Origin: Bdellovibrionia bacterium
GTDB lineage: Bacteria > Bdellovibrionota > Bdellovibrionia > Bdellovibrionales > JAUICD01
Length of the DNA: 51,712 bases
Reading direction: 5' to 3'
Assembly (NCBI GenBank): GCA_030427965.1
Contig: JAUICD010000019.1
Coordinates: forward strand, 1-51,712
Part shown: piece after piece, positions 35,123 to 43,799 of the stretch
How the letters are laid out: each line of letters starts with the position of its first letter
Numbering within the stretch: the stretch's first letter is position 1
The notes under the pieces: model-generated
What the model was told of the DNA's origin: nothing
The model's input: the letters and a program-made list of their open reading frames with translations, nothing else
Databases searched by the model: none
Translations under genes and position numbers: made by a program

Positions 35123-37303
35123 TCAGGATTTGAATGGCTGTAAACCCTTTAGACACCACTCAGGAAAGGGTATGGGTTGATCCGCTAGAAGCCTTTGATA
35201 GAAGATCAAATTACGCATCACGAGCTTCACGTAGCCCTTGGTTTCACGGTAGGGGATATCTTCTATAAACTCGGTAGGGTCACCACTATAGCGTGTTTTA
35301 ACCCACCCTAAAACGGCTCGTTCTGAGGCATTGTAGGATGCGACTGAAATGATGAATTGATCATGGAATTTCTCAAAAAGAGATTTTAAATGATAGGTGC
35401 CCAGAGGAACATTTAACGTTGGGGAATAAAGGTCTTCTGCAGTTTCATACTTTAAGCCCAATTTATGTGCGGTCTTCTTGGCAACTCGAGGTAGGAGCTG
35501 CATTAGTCCAAAGGCATCTGCGGGACTTCTTGCATATCGATTGAATGCAGATTCCTGTCTGATTATCGAATAAATCAACTCCGGGCGAACTCCGTATCGA
35601 TTGGATGCCTCTGATACGATATCATAATGTGGCAGTGGAAAAAGAAGTTTTGGAGACTTTAAAACCATCTTATTTCTGAGTTTTGGATCGGCTTTGGCAA
35701 GAAAGCTAAAGACGCGGTTGTAGTCTCCTGCAAGTGCAAAATAAGAGATCATTTTCTCTTCATTTTTTTCTTCTTTTAAAACTGCTTTGGAATGAAGTAA
35801 GTATCGTTTTGCCAACTCGTTTTCATTGAGAGTGACGAGCCACTCAACAAGGTTTTCATCAATTTGACTTGATCGAGATCTTTTGGATGTTTCTTTGAAG
35901 CTTGCTGGCCCTCGCCCTCCATTGATGGAAGGGATGGGTTCACCTAGTTCACGATAGGCCAGAAGTCCGTAGTACCCCAGTGGGTCTGTTTCGATGAGGT
36001 TCTTGTATTCCACAAATGATCGAATGTTGTCTCCTGAGTCTTTGAGGTTGCGTGCAAGCCAGTAGCGTCCTTTGGATTTATCAAATGGTGATTCAACATG
36101 ATGGATAAATTCCTCAAGGTGATCCGAGCTTTCCTTATGTTTTTTAATTTTCCTAAGATTCCAAGCGATTTGCCATTTCAAGGCTGCCCAAATATCTCGT
36201 TCTGGTTTTAACCCTTCAATGGCTTTTTTTGCATAGGAAACAGCACCTGCAAAGTCTCCCTTCTCTTCCTTGATTCGTGCTTGGATCCAATAAATATTCT
36301 CAAGACCTTTATAGCCCTTGAGCATTTGTATTGCTCTGTTAAGTGTGACAAGTGCCTCTGACAATCGATCTTCCGTCCAGAGGGTACGTGCCAAAGAGAG
36401 TGCTGCTTTGTGATAGAAGTTGGAGTAATAAGAGGCATTTTTCCACTTTTTAGTCTTTACATTCATCATCCATTTTCGAGTTTGAATTTCAAGTGCTCGC
36501 GCAGCTTGAATAACCCCTTCTTTGTCACGCATGAGTTTCTTGACAGTTCGTATTCCACTTAGGGCTCGATAGACTTCGTTTGCCGATGCTTTCGGATTTT
36601 TAGATATAGAGCGATAAGTTCTTAGTGCTTTTAGAAAATTTCGTGCTCGTCGATAATCATATGCCAGTTTAAATGGATCTAGTGTTTTTGACTTGGGTGC
36701 TAAGCGAGGGGCAATCTTAAAAAGCCTTCCCTCTATAAGCATGGTGAGTTCGCTTTCCTCTGGTGTATTTTTCACCAACTCCAAGCCTTCTTTAAGCGCT
36801 TTGATTTTTTGAGATTGGATAGGTAGAAAAATAGATTTGAGATAGAGGAATTGTGCAAGATCTTTATTTGAGTTTAGCTCCTTGGCTTTTTCTACTCCGA
36901 TTTCACTTATAAGCTCCCCTAGCCATGGATATCTATCATAGGTGTTGTGAAGCTGTACGAGATTTGTAACTTTACAAACTTCATAAGAGCGCACAAAGGC
37001 GACTTGGTTTAGTGGAAACCGTGTGTCGTTTGAAAGCTCTGTGTAAAGTGAACAGGCCTCAAGGGGCTTTTCTTTTGAGATCAAAACTGCGATTTGATAT
37101 TTTGCCCACCACTGATCTCGACTCTCAGTATGTGTAAGAAGATAGTTTCTAAAGTAGTTTTCTAAACTGACTCGGTCGATACGGTTGTCTTGGGCTTGGC
37201 TTAAGAGGGATGTTTTTGGCGGTGCCCAGCTTTGTTCTTGTGATGTTGTTGTGCAATTCACAACAACGATTAAAAAAGCTGTGTATTTGATCCAATTTAG
37301 CAT
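35123..37303 (-). CDS. soluble lytic murein transglycosylase (Slt70-like) lipoprotein
   Basis: A 726-aa protein. The lipobox-like FLIVVVNC suggests outer-membrane anchoring. Residues about 50-540 are helical hairpins (TPR/superhelical U-domain as in Slt70). The C-terminal catalytic domain has the glutamate in IIRQESAFNRYARSPADAFG, then LMQLLPRVAKKTA, LNVPLGTYHLKSLF and VASYNASERAVLGW. The family cleaves peptidoglycan between MurNAc and GlcNAc, forming anhydro-MurNAc. The gene stands alone; the 259 bp upstream (37304-37562) hold only a weak TATGAT-like -10 for the opposite gene. Confidence 0.93.
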   Translation of the reverse strand: MLNWIKYTAFLIVVVNCTTTSQEQSWAPPKTSLLSQAQDNRIDRVSLENYFRNYLLTHTESRDQWWAKYQIAVLISKEKPLEACSLYTELSNDTRFPLNQVAFVRSYEVCKVTNLVQLHNTYDRYPWLGELISEIGVEKAKELNSNKDLAQFLYLKSIFLPIQSQKIKALKEGLELVKNTPEESELTMLIEGRLFKIAPRLAPKSKTLDPFKLAYDYRRARNFLKALRTYRSISKNPKASANEVYRALSGIRTVKKLMRDKEGVIQAARALEIQTRKWMMNVKTKKWKNASYYSNFYHKAALSLARTLWTEDRLSEALVTLNRAIQMLKGYKGLENIYWIQARIKEEKGDFAGAVSYAKKAIEGLKPERDIWAALKWQIAWNLRKIKKHKESSDHLEEFIHHVESPFDKSKGRYWLARNLKDSGDNIRSFVEYKNLIETDPLGYYGLLAYRELGEPIPSINGGRGPASFKETSKRSRSSQIDENLVEWLVTLNENELAKRYLLHSKAVLKEEKNEEKMISYFALAGDYNRVFSFLAKADPKLRNKMVLKSPKLLFPLPHYDIVSEASNRYGVRPELIYSIIRQESAFNRYARSPADAFGLMQLLPRVAKKTAHKLGLKYETAEDLYSPTLNVPLGTYHLKSLFEKFHDQFIISVASYNASERAVLGWVKTRYSGDPTEFIEDIPYRETKGYVKLVMRNLIFYQRLLADQPIPFPEWCLKGLQPFKS

Positions 37304-37562
37304 CCTTTTATTTTAGAGAGTCTTTTTCAATAGGAGAAGCATTCAATTATGGAAAGGACAGAGGTCGAAATGAGCGCTAACAAGCCTCGTCAAAAGGCGA
37401 GTGGCTAGGGCGTGGTTTTGACTTGGGAGAGCTTCAAAAAAAGAGATGTGGCCTTTCATACTTGCTAAACCATGTACTTTTTATGCTGAGAGGATTACAG
37501 GGGTGGGGTTTTTTAGCAAAATGAAGGGGTTTTTTAAGTAGATATGATAGACGTTTTTTATT

Positions 37563-38438
37563 ATGAAAATTCATGTATTTTTAGCCATCTTGGTTTTTGG
37601 AACAAGTTCATACGCTTTTATGCCAAAAGAGCATGGCTCATTGATTGATGTGGCTCTTAAGGATTTGCAGGCTTGTGCTGGTATTAAGTTGAGTGATAAG
37701 CAGAAAAAGAAAATCCACGTTGGATGTCATAGAGAAGACACGAACTATCTAAGAAAAGCTCTAAAGTATTCCCACTTTTATAATCCTTATAGAGAGATCA
37801 CAGCCCGTTGGGGCCCGATTAAAAGAAAAACGTCGATGGTTCGAATTGATCGACTGTCGACTCGACTTGAGAATGAGAGTAAGGACAGATGGGGGCATAG
37901 AAGGTCTTTAAAGCGTATTGGGCATATGATTCATCATGTTCAAGATATGGCTGTCCCAACTCATGTTATTCCGATTTTACATCCCTCTTTGAAAAATGGA
38001 TTTCATGACAAGTTTGAAAAGTATACCTATCGAACTCAGGCTATGGCAGAGCTGGTAGCAGAAGCTCCAAACTGTGAACGTTTTGAGCAGTTTCGAGATC
38101 CAGATGTTGTCCTATATGAAGTGGCTAAGAAGACTTATGATAAAGCGACTGAAGGAGCTCTTAAGTTGTTCTCCAAAGAGCAGGGGATGGCTTGGACCCA
38201 TTATTATAGCTGGGCACTTTTTTGGCTGCCGGATGAGGGTGAGAGCAAAAGAGGCTTTGGTAGTTATGGTGTGGTAGGAAATAGCTTTGGAACTGAAAAC
38301 CTTGTATTAAATGGCAAAGAGTATCAAGTTTCTCAAGAAACTTATTTTGACTTTTATAAAGCCCAAGCTCGTTCAGCAAGAGAGGCAAGCCTTGAGCTTT
38401 TAAGTTGGTTTATTTCCTTAGAAGGTGACAGTCTTTGA
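37563..38438 (+). CDS. secreted zinc-dependent phospholipase C / S1-P1 nuclease-like protein
   Basis: A 291-aa protein with a signal peptide (MKIHVFLAILVFGTSSYAF) followed directly by MPKEHGSLIDVALK, where the free N-terminus and early His are typical zinc ligands in this fold. LKYSHFYNPYREIT and the key RIGHMIHHVQDMAVPTHVIP supply the His/Asp ligands (H-x3-H-x2-QD-x4-PxH, as in PLC and P1 nuclease). The all-helical content fits. It could hydrolyse phospholipid or nucleic acid; the choice between the two is inference. The gene has no obvious SD. Confidence 0.7.
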   Translation: MKIHVFLAILVFGTSSYAFMPKEHGSLIDVALKDLQACAGIKLSDKQKKKIHVGCHREDTNYLRKALKYSHFYNPYREITARWGPIKRKTSMVRIDRLSTRLENESKDRWGHRRSLKRIGHMIHHVQDMAVPTHVIPILHPSLKNGFHDKFEKYTYRTQAMAELVAEAPNCERFEQFRDPDVVLYEVAKKTYDKATEGALKLFSKEQGMAWTHYYSWALFWLPDEGESKRGFGSYGVVGNSFGTENLVLNGKEYQVSQETYFDFYKAQARSAREASLELLSWFISLEGDSL

Positions 38439-39017
38439 TTAGCGACACCAGTATTTGGGCACAACAATTTTACGTTTGAAGTTTCCAGTTCCGAGCCTCA
38501 GTGCGTATTTCCCTTTTTTTAAAGAAATGGAATTTCCTTTTTGCGAATCTTTGTAAACGGAGAGAAAGCTTCCAAATCCTTGTGCGTCTGTCTGCAATTT
38601 TCCACTCGTATCACCAAGAGTCCAGTGAATGTTTTTTCTTGCAACAGGTCTGAGTTCATTGTGACTCATGGATTCTGTTGTTCCATCGGTAGCACGACAA
38701 AGAATTTGAGCGTGAAGAACTCCGAAGTAGAGGTTTTCACACTCTAGTCCTTCGTTGTCTTTTACAACATCACAGACATTGAACTTTGACTCTCTCAAAC
38801 CCAGTTGGTTTTTTGGACGTTTCATACCTAGTTGGTTCTGAATGGCTCTATAATTGAGCTTTGGGCGGGGACGCTTTATTACGATAATGCGCTTAGGGGG
38901 GTGTTCTCTCTGAGATGTGTATGAGGGCTCTTTGGGGGTGAGATCACTTTGTCTTTGATCTCTTGATGTTCCGCATGCTGTGAGGAAAAAGAGGAGAAGG
39001 GTGACAAGTTTTTTCAT
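38439..39017 (-). CDS. lipoprotein of unknown function
   Basis: 192 aa from ATG 39017, which has GAGGT 6 nt upstream and opens a lipoprotein signal (MKKLVTLLLFFLTACGTS). The longer in-frame start at 39089 puts 24 odd residues before the signal. The mature part has a basic Pro-rich linker (HPPKRIIVIKRPRPKLNYRA), four Cys and a C-terminal beta-sandwich-like region (HWTLGDTSGKLQTDAQG ... KYALRLGTGNFKRKIVV) resembling carboxypeptidase-regulatory-like folds. No family is recognised. It is immediately convergent with the phospholipase-like gene. Confidence 0.65.
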   Translation of the reverse strand: MKKLVTLLLFFLTACGTSRDQRQSDLTPKEPSYTSQREHPPKRIIVIKRPRPKLNYRAIQNQLGMKRPKNQLGLRESKFNVCDVVKDNEGLECENLYFGVLHAQILCRATDGTTESMSHNELRPVARKNIHWTLGDTSGKLQTDAQGFGSFLSVYKDSQKGNSISLKKGKYALRLGTGNFKRKIVVPKYWCR

Positions 39018-39106
39018 TGTAGACCTCATTTGCTTCAGAGATTTTAGCGACTTAGCACTGTGGTGCAAGAGAAATTGACCTGAAATCAATTAGGAACTAA
39101 AAAGAA

Positions 39107-39201
39107 TGCCGTTTGCGTGACGAGCAACTGAAGAGCCCTGCAAGGTAGGCAAGTACCTAAGGAGTGAGGCTCCAAGTTGTAACTGAAGTCGTGAGACGGC
39201 A
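39107..39201 (+). ncRNA. candidate structured RNA upstream of tRNA-Leu
   Basis: About 95 nt that fold into one long nested stem by eye: TGCCGT/ACGGCA (39107-39112 with 39196-39201), ACGA/TCGT (39120-39123, 39189-39192), GCAACT/AGTTGT (39124-39129, 39175-39180, one G-U), GAGCC/GGCTC (39133-39137, 39168-39172), and AGGTA/TACCT (39143-39147, 39154-39158). No open frame of any size fits here. It does not match consensus pieces I know for 4.5S, 6S, tmRNA or common riboswitches. It ends 26 bp before the tRNA and may share its transcript. Confidence 0.45.
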
Positions 39202-39227
39202 GTGAAATTGAAAACAGAATAACATGT

Positions 39228-39314
39228 GCGCCAGTGCTGAAATTGGTAGACAGGCTAGGTTGAGGGCCTAGTGTTCGAAAGGACGTGGTGGTTCAAGTCC
39301 ACTCTGGCGCACCA
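39228..39314 (+). tRNA. tRNA-Leu (anticodon GAG)
   Basis: A complete 87-nt class II tRNA. The acceptor stem is GCGCCAG/CTGGCGC with discriminator A and an encoded CCA (39312-39314). The anticodon stem CTAGG/CCTAG closes the loop TTGAGGG, giving anticodon GAG (codons CUC/CUU). A variable arm follows, and the T-arm is GTGGTTCAAGTCCAC. Serine is excluded by the anticodon. Confidence 0.97.
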
Positions 39315-39329
39315 CTAGTCATGGTGTTC

Positions 39330-39367
39330 GAACTCCTACGGCTCTACTCGGTAGATGGTTCCTTTTT
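39330..39367 (+). terminator. intrinsic terminator after tRNA-Leu
   Basis: GAAC/GTTC (39330-39333, 39358-39361) and CTAC/GTAG (39336-39339, 39351-39354) nest into a hairpin, followed by CTTTTTTG. It lies 15 bp downstream of the tRNA 3' end. Confidence 0.65.
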
Positions 39368-39417
39368 TGATTAACTAACGCTCAGCATCCTGCCACGAAC
39401 CGGGAAGAACCCCTTTA

Positions 39418-40353
39418 TTACTCATATCTCCTTGAGTGCAAAGTGACTTTTATGGTGCCGTATGGTTTGCGCTGATCTGTTACTGTGCCTGTTAATTCTC
39501 CATTTACAATTTTTCCGGTTATAGAAAACTCAATTGGCTCTAGAGAAGTTATTGAGCTTCTTGGGTTCGCAAGCATTGCAACAGAAGAGTTTTTGACGAA
39601 GTAGCGAACATTCATGGTTCTGTCAATTCCAGCTCTTGGATAGTCGATATAAGAGAGTCGAGCTCTTAGGCGTGGCACCAACTGGGGCTCTCCTTCAGGA
39701 GTCAGACCTTCGTGTTCTTCTGAAATAAAAAGAACTAAGGTCACTCTAAAGATTTCCCGGTCTGTTTCAAAAGGTTTGATCTCTCCTTCGTATGTACCCA
39801 GTATATTGTTATAGATATTATAAAACCTATTCCTACGATCAGACTCATCACCAATTGAAGGAGCTACTGCTGTTGTATGTACGCGGGAAGCCTCAAGGGC
39901 ACCTATAATTCCAAATTTATTGGTTAGGGTTCCCGTAAGTCGGTTTTTTTTGAACTTTCCGTTAAAGGTTAGGCTTTCTGAATCGCTAAAAACAAGTGAG
40001 TTGTCGGATTTGTAGAATCTTGCTTCAAAGGTTTTGAAATCAACCTCTTCCAGAGAGTCGTTTCTTGCCATGCGAACTTTTAATGTTGGTCTAAACTGAG
40101 GTCGTCCCTCGGAGTCGAGGTTCTCTCTAACCTCAATGGAGTAAATGTCGATTTCAACTCTGTAGGGTTTTTTGCCATCAAAAGGTGTTACTTCACCGAC
40201 ATAATGACCAGCAATTGCTCTGTGTGCTTTTAAAAGTTCTTTACGTTGATCCACTTCACGAGAAGATTCATCATCGGACTCGACTTCAAGGCCGCAAGCT
40301 GCAAGAAGACCTGTTAACAAAAATAACGAAATATAGGTTTTAAACAAACTCAT
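39418..40353 (-). CDS. duplicated-domain lipoprotein at the end of the RiPP export operon
   Basis: A 311-aa protein with lipobox LLAAC. The mature protein contains two copies of a beta-rich domain of about 125 residues: IAGHYVGEVTPFDGKKPYRV ... GRPQFRPTLKVRM ... FNGKFKKNRLTGTLTN, and ILGTYEGEIKPFETDREIFR ... GEPQLVPRLRARL ... ITGKIVNGELTGTVTD. It starts 14 bp after the TolC-like gene, so it is the last gene of the exporter operon. As a lipoprotein tied to a peptide export locus it could be an immunity or channel-accessory protein; that is inference. Confidence 0.7.
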   Translation of the reverse strand: MSLFKTYISLFLLTGLLAACGLEVESDDESSREVDQRKELLKAHRAIAGHYVGEVTPFDGKKPYRVEIDIYSIEVRENLDSEGRPQFRPTLKVRMARNDSLEEVDFKTFEARFYKSDNSLVFSDSESLTFNGKFKKNRLTGTLTNKFGIIGALEASRVHTTAVAPSIGDESDRRNRFYNIYNNILGTYEGEIKPFETDREIFRVTLVLFISEEHEGLTPEGEPQLVPRLRARLSYIDYPRAGIDRTMNVRYFVKNSSVAMLANPRSSITSLEPIEFSITGKIVNGELTGTVTDQRKPYGTIKVTLHSRRYE

Positions 40354-40367
40354 CTGATTTCTACCCT

Positions 40368-41801
40368 CTATTTGACATAGTTTGCGACAAGCTCATCTCG
40401 AAATGCCGCATACTCATTAAGTGTTGTTATATAACTACCAATGGATTTGATTTGTTCAAGCTGTGCCTCTGTTAGGGAGTTGTATGCTGAAATTAAATCT
40501 GAAATATCAATATTTCCCTGTAAAAAACCTTTTTTAAGGACTTTGTAAGCGGCTCTACGATATTTGAGTGCATCACTTGAACTTACGTAAAGTGCATATT
40601 CTGTATTTAATTTGCGTTGAAGTTTTTTATTTTGATTCTCTGCAGTTTCTAAGACTTGCTTACGTTTAATTGAAGCTTCTTGTAAACGCGCATTGGCTGC
40701 ATTCTTTGCCTGCCTAGAGTATCCTGAGCCAAATCCGAGTTTGAATTCCAGTCCAGCATAGTAAGTCGGTTTTTTGAAACTCCAAACTTCATTTGCTGAA
40801 CCCTGAGTGTCTTCATCCTGTCCAGTGCTAGCTCCCTTAAGCACGGCATCCAGAGTCGGCTGTACATCAGAAGTTTTAGCTTTCCGAGCTTCCCCTGCGG
40901 CTTCCAATTCTAAATTTGCTATTGTTACAACTTGGAGAGAGTTTAAGTCTTTGTCTTGTAGGGCTGCTGGTTTTTCCAATTGATCTGCGATGGTAAAATC
41001 AATCTCACCTTCGATATGACGACCCATAAGCTTAAAAAGTTCATCAAGTTGAGATAAGTATTCAAGAGACTCGAGTTTAACTTTTTGAGAAACTCTTTCG
41101 TATTCAGCTTGAGCTTGCTCGAGTTCTGCAAGTCTTGCGTAGCCAACTCTTCTTTTTGTTTTGATGGTTTTGATTAGATTTTCATATCTCTCTCGGGCTT
41201 CAAATAAGCCTTCCAAACGTTTTTTTGAAATACATGTTTTCCAATACATTTCAAGGGCTCGGATAATAAGCTCTTCTAGATCTTCTTTGTTTTGTAATTC
41301 TTGAGCTTCATAAGTGAGTTCGGAAGCCTTAACGAATGCACGATCCCCGTAGCCAAAAGAATTCTTCCACAAGGACTGCCTTATTTGCAATTCCACTACA
41401 TCTTGAAACTGTTTGGACGGGATGGGACCAGTGCTATAGACGCTCTGTACGGTTTCTTGTTGGGTTTTCCAATAGGAAAGTTCCATATCTGTGCCAAGGC
41501 TAAATTTCTTGCCTACACTTGATTTTAAGTAAGAGGTTTTTGAGTCTAAGTATGGTGATCCAAATAACTGTTCAGACTGATCAATTTGATGAGATACCTC
41601 CAGTCCAAGTCTGACATCAAATACGGATCGTGCTTTGAAAACAGGTTCCCATTGCTGAGTGGATTTCAATTGAATGAGTTTGCGGTCATCACCATTTTTA
41701 AGAACGGAGTCCACAACAGTTTGAGGAGTGAGTTGAGTTTCATCAGCTGCACTAGCTCCAGATAAATCTAAGAAAAAGTATAAAACCAGCAAGATCGTCA
41801 T
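40368..41801 (-). CDS. TolC-like outer-membrane efflux protein
   Basis: About 477 aa from ATG 41801, whose first bases overlap the previous stop (ATGA) and which opens a signal peptide (MTILLVLYFFLDLSGASA). The long amphipathic helices of TolC proteins are visible in two halves (LIIRALEMYWKTCISKKRLE, ARERYENLIKTIKTKRR; then the ANARLQEASIKRKQVLETAE region and YALYVSSSDALKYRRAAYKV), separated by short barrel strands (YAGLEFKLGFGSG). It would form the outer-membrane channel of the tripartite exporter with the C39 ABC protein and HlyD adaptor encoded just upstream. Confidence 0.88.
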   Translation of the reverse strand: MTILLVLYFFLDLSGASAADETQLTPQTVVDSVLKNGDDRKLIQLKSTQQWEPVFKARSVFDVRLGLEVSHQIDQSEQLFGSPYLDSKTSYLKSSVGKKFSLGTDMELSYWKTQQETVQSVYSTGPIPSKQFQDVVELQIRQSLWKNSFGYGDRAFVKASELTYEAQELQNKEDLEELIIRALEMYWKTCISKKRLEGLFEARERYENLIKTIKTKRRVGYARLAELEQAQAEYERVSQKVKLESLEYLSQLDELFKLMGRHIEGEIDFTIADQLEKPAALQDKDLNSLQVVTIANLELEAAGEARKAKTSDVQPTLDAVLKGASTGQDEDTQGSANEVWSFKKPTYYAGLEFKLGFGSGYSRQAKNAANARLQEASIKRKQVLETAENQNKKLQRKLNTEYALYVSSSDALKYRRAAYKVLKKGFLQGNIDISDLISAYNSLTEAQLEQIKSIGSYITTLNEYAAFRDELVANYVK

Positions 41802-42517
41802 TTGATGTAGGTCCTTATTCCAATTGACCAAAAGTCTCTTTGAATGCCCACAGAGCGATTTGTCGAAATTTCTTTAAGACCATATCCCAACCATAAATCC
41901 ATGTTATCGGTTATGCTTCCACTCAATTTCAAGCCATAGCTCCAAATGCTGTCCCAGAAACTGGAATCTTTGCTCCCTTCAGTTTGACTATTAAAAATAA
42001 GTCCTTGTTGACCCCAACGAACATAGGCACTGAAGTAGAGAAATGGGAAGAGGTGCACGAGGGTTTCAGGGCCAATCTCCACGTGAAGCGTGTGTAAACG
42101 TATAGGTTGGTCGCTTCTTAGGCCATGTTGACTGTAGGCAAACGCATAATTCAGACCTCCCTCAAAAGTTTGATTTGAGAGAAGGCGTTGATAAACATCA
42201 ATAATAAATTGAGTACGTGTTTTTCCATCTTGTAGATCTATAGATTCCGCCCCCTCAGGCTTAAATGTACCAGTGGGCGTATTTTCTGAGAGGCCAAATC
42301 CAAAGCCCCAGCTTTTAAAGCTGGAAGAGGACAAGATATTTACATTTTTGACTTTGAGGGTTGCAAGTCCCTTTCCTTCTTGGTTGTTGTCGACATCAGA
42401 AGGTCTTTCAAGTTCTTGAGTGGCTCTTTCTCTAATTGCAGATTGAGATGCAAGTAGGGTTGGTGAAGCAACCAAAGACGTGTTTAAAATAATTCCTATT
42501 ACAAATGTTTTTTTCAT
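41798..42517 (-). CDS. outer-membrane beta-barrel-like protein in the RiPP export operon
   Basis: About 239 aa from ATG 42517, with a signal peptide (MKKTFVIGIILNTSLVASPTLLAS). The mature part is rich in alternating strands (WGFGFGLSENTPTG; FEGGLNYAFAYSQHG; LHTLHVEIGPETLVHLFP; IWSYGLKLSGSITDNMDLWL) ending DFWSIGIRTYIK. The strand pattern fits a barrel of about 8-10 strands. Such a protein is not a usual part of HlyD/TolC systems. It is sandwiched between hlyD-like and tolC-like genes and overlaps the latter by 4 bp, so it should be made with them. Its role is unknown. Confidence 0.65.
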   Translation of the reverse strand: MKKTFVIGIILNTSLVASPTLLASQSAIRERATQELERPSDVDNNQEGKGLATLKVKNVNILSSSSFKSWGFGFGLSENTPTGTFKPEGAESIDLQDGKTRTQFIIDVYQRLLSNQTFEGGLNYAFAYSQHGLRSDQPIRLHTLHVEIGPETLVHLFPFLYFSAYVRWGQQGLIFNSQTEGSKDSSFWDSIWSYGLKLSGSITDNMDLWLGYGLKEISTNRSVGIQRDFWSIGIRTYIK

Positions 42518-42533
42518 TCCTTGTATCACCTAA

Positions 42534-43799
42534 CTATAAATAATCTCGCAAGGGGCCATAAATTGAATCCACTATATGCATAAAAATCGAACGTCTCTTT
42601 ACAACCACCCGTGCACTAAACTTCATTCCTGCTATCATTTGGACGTGTTCTGGGTGAGCTTTGTAACGTGTTGGGGGCGTGATGGATGTTCGTACCATAA
42701 AACTATCAGCATCACTTTTAACGAGGTCTTGAGAAACAACCTTGCCTTCAAAGACACCGTATTGTTCATAGGGGAATGCTTCAACTCGGAAATACACGTT
42801 TTGTGCCTGTTTGATCTTTCCGATGTCCCGAGAGTTGACCTTAAGTATGCCAACCAAATCTGAGTTTTCAGGTACGACTGACGCAACGACAGTTTCGTTT
42901 GAAACAAAAGATCTTGGACCTTTGTGTATTTTTGCGACAACACCATCAATTGGTGACAGTATTGCTTTATTTCGAAATGAAGCTGCTATTGCTCCCTCTG
43001 TTACTCTAAGTGAGCGAATCAAGTCTTGCTTTGCCTCATCGACGTTTGCACCTGATGAGTTTCGAACTTTTATAATCGAGGTTTGGATTTGCCCAAGTGA
43101 CTCTTCAGTTTTATCAATGAGGTATTTCAAATCTGAGCTAGATTCAGAGGTTTTCATAATTCTCAATTTCTCTTTGAGTTTCTTTTCTTGAAGAATAAGC
43201 GGTTCTAACTCTTGTTTCATTCCATTTTGAACGAAGGTTTTGTTTCTATTGTAATTACTAAGAGAAAGTTCGACATCAGCAATTTGAGCCAAAAGTTTTT
43301 CGTCAGTTAATCCGATTGTGATCAAATTCAGATCTATCGGTTCTAAGCTGTCAGCATTCGTTTTGTCGGTCTCAATGCTTTTCAGTAAAGAACTCACACT
43401 TTTTAAATTCTCCTCTAAAACTTCAGAAGAAGAGCCATTGTCCTCAAGAAGAGCAATAGCTTCGTTCTTCTTAACTTTTTCCCCGGTTTTCTTTAACACT
43501 TCAGCAATCATTCCAGACGAGTAAGAAACAGCTTCTCGTGAACCCATGCTTGATTCAACTTCACCAAATCCTTCCACTGTTACATCTAATCCAATGACAG
43601 TTGTTAAAAGAAGACAAATGCACAAGACACTTAGTAGGCCTAAAAGTGTATTTTTTAAAAACTTTGAACTTGGGGCTTGAACATAATTGAGCGATGCCCA
43701 CCCCAAGTATTTGGCTGTCTCAGGTGGAAACGACGGCTCAAGGTCATCTTGTTTCATGACCTTCTCTTGTGTTTCTTGAGAATCAGAGGTGGGAGTCAA
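42534..43799 (-). CDS. HlyD-family membrane fusion (periplasmic adaptor) protein
   Basis: About 421 aa from a TTG at 43799 that has AAGGAG 6 nt upstream; an earlier TTG at 43826 lacks an SD, and ATG 43757 is a further choice. One membrane helix (TLLGLLSVLCICLLLTTVIG) is followed by a biotinyl/lipoyl-like hairpin (GMIAEVLKKTGEKVKKNEAI), a long coiled coil, the second lipoyl half (ILSPIDGVVAKIHKGPRSFV), and a C-terminal beta-barrel (RVEAFPYEQYGVFEGKVV). It bridges the ABC exporter and TolC-like channel. It overlaps the exporter gene's 3' end. Confidence 0.9.
   Translation of the reverse strand: MTPTSDSQETQEKVMKQDDLEPSFPPETAKYLGWASLNYVQAPSSKFLKNTLLGLLSVLCICLLLTTVIGLDVTVEGFGEVESSMGSREAVSYSSGMIAEVLKKTGEKVKKNEAIALLEDNGSSSEVLEENLKSVSSLLKSIETDKTNADSLEPIDLNLITIGLTDEKLLAQIADVELSLSNYNRNKTFVQNGMKQELEPLILQEKKLKEKLRIMKTSESSSDLKYLIDKTEESLGQIQTSIIKVRNSSGANVDEAKQDLIRSLRVTEGAIAASFRNKAILSPIDGVVAKIHKGPRSFVSNETVVASVVPENSDLVGILKVNSRDIGKIKQAQNVYFRVEAFPYEQYGVFEGKVVSQDLVKSDADSFMVRTSITPPTRYKAHPEHVQMIAGMKFSARVVVKRRSIFMHIVDSIYGPLRDYL

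Noticed and set aside
39107..39201. c-di-GMP (GEMM), cobalamin, SAM or TPP riboswitch for the structured region before tRNA-Leu
   Set aside because: None of the conserved core strings of these classes is present, and the next gene on the strand is a tRNA, not a regulated coding gene.
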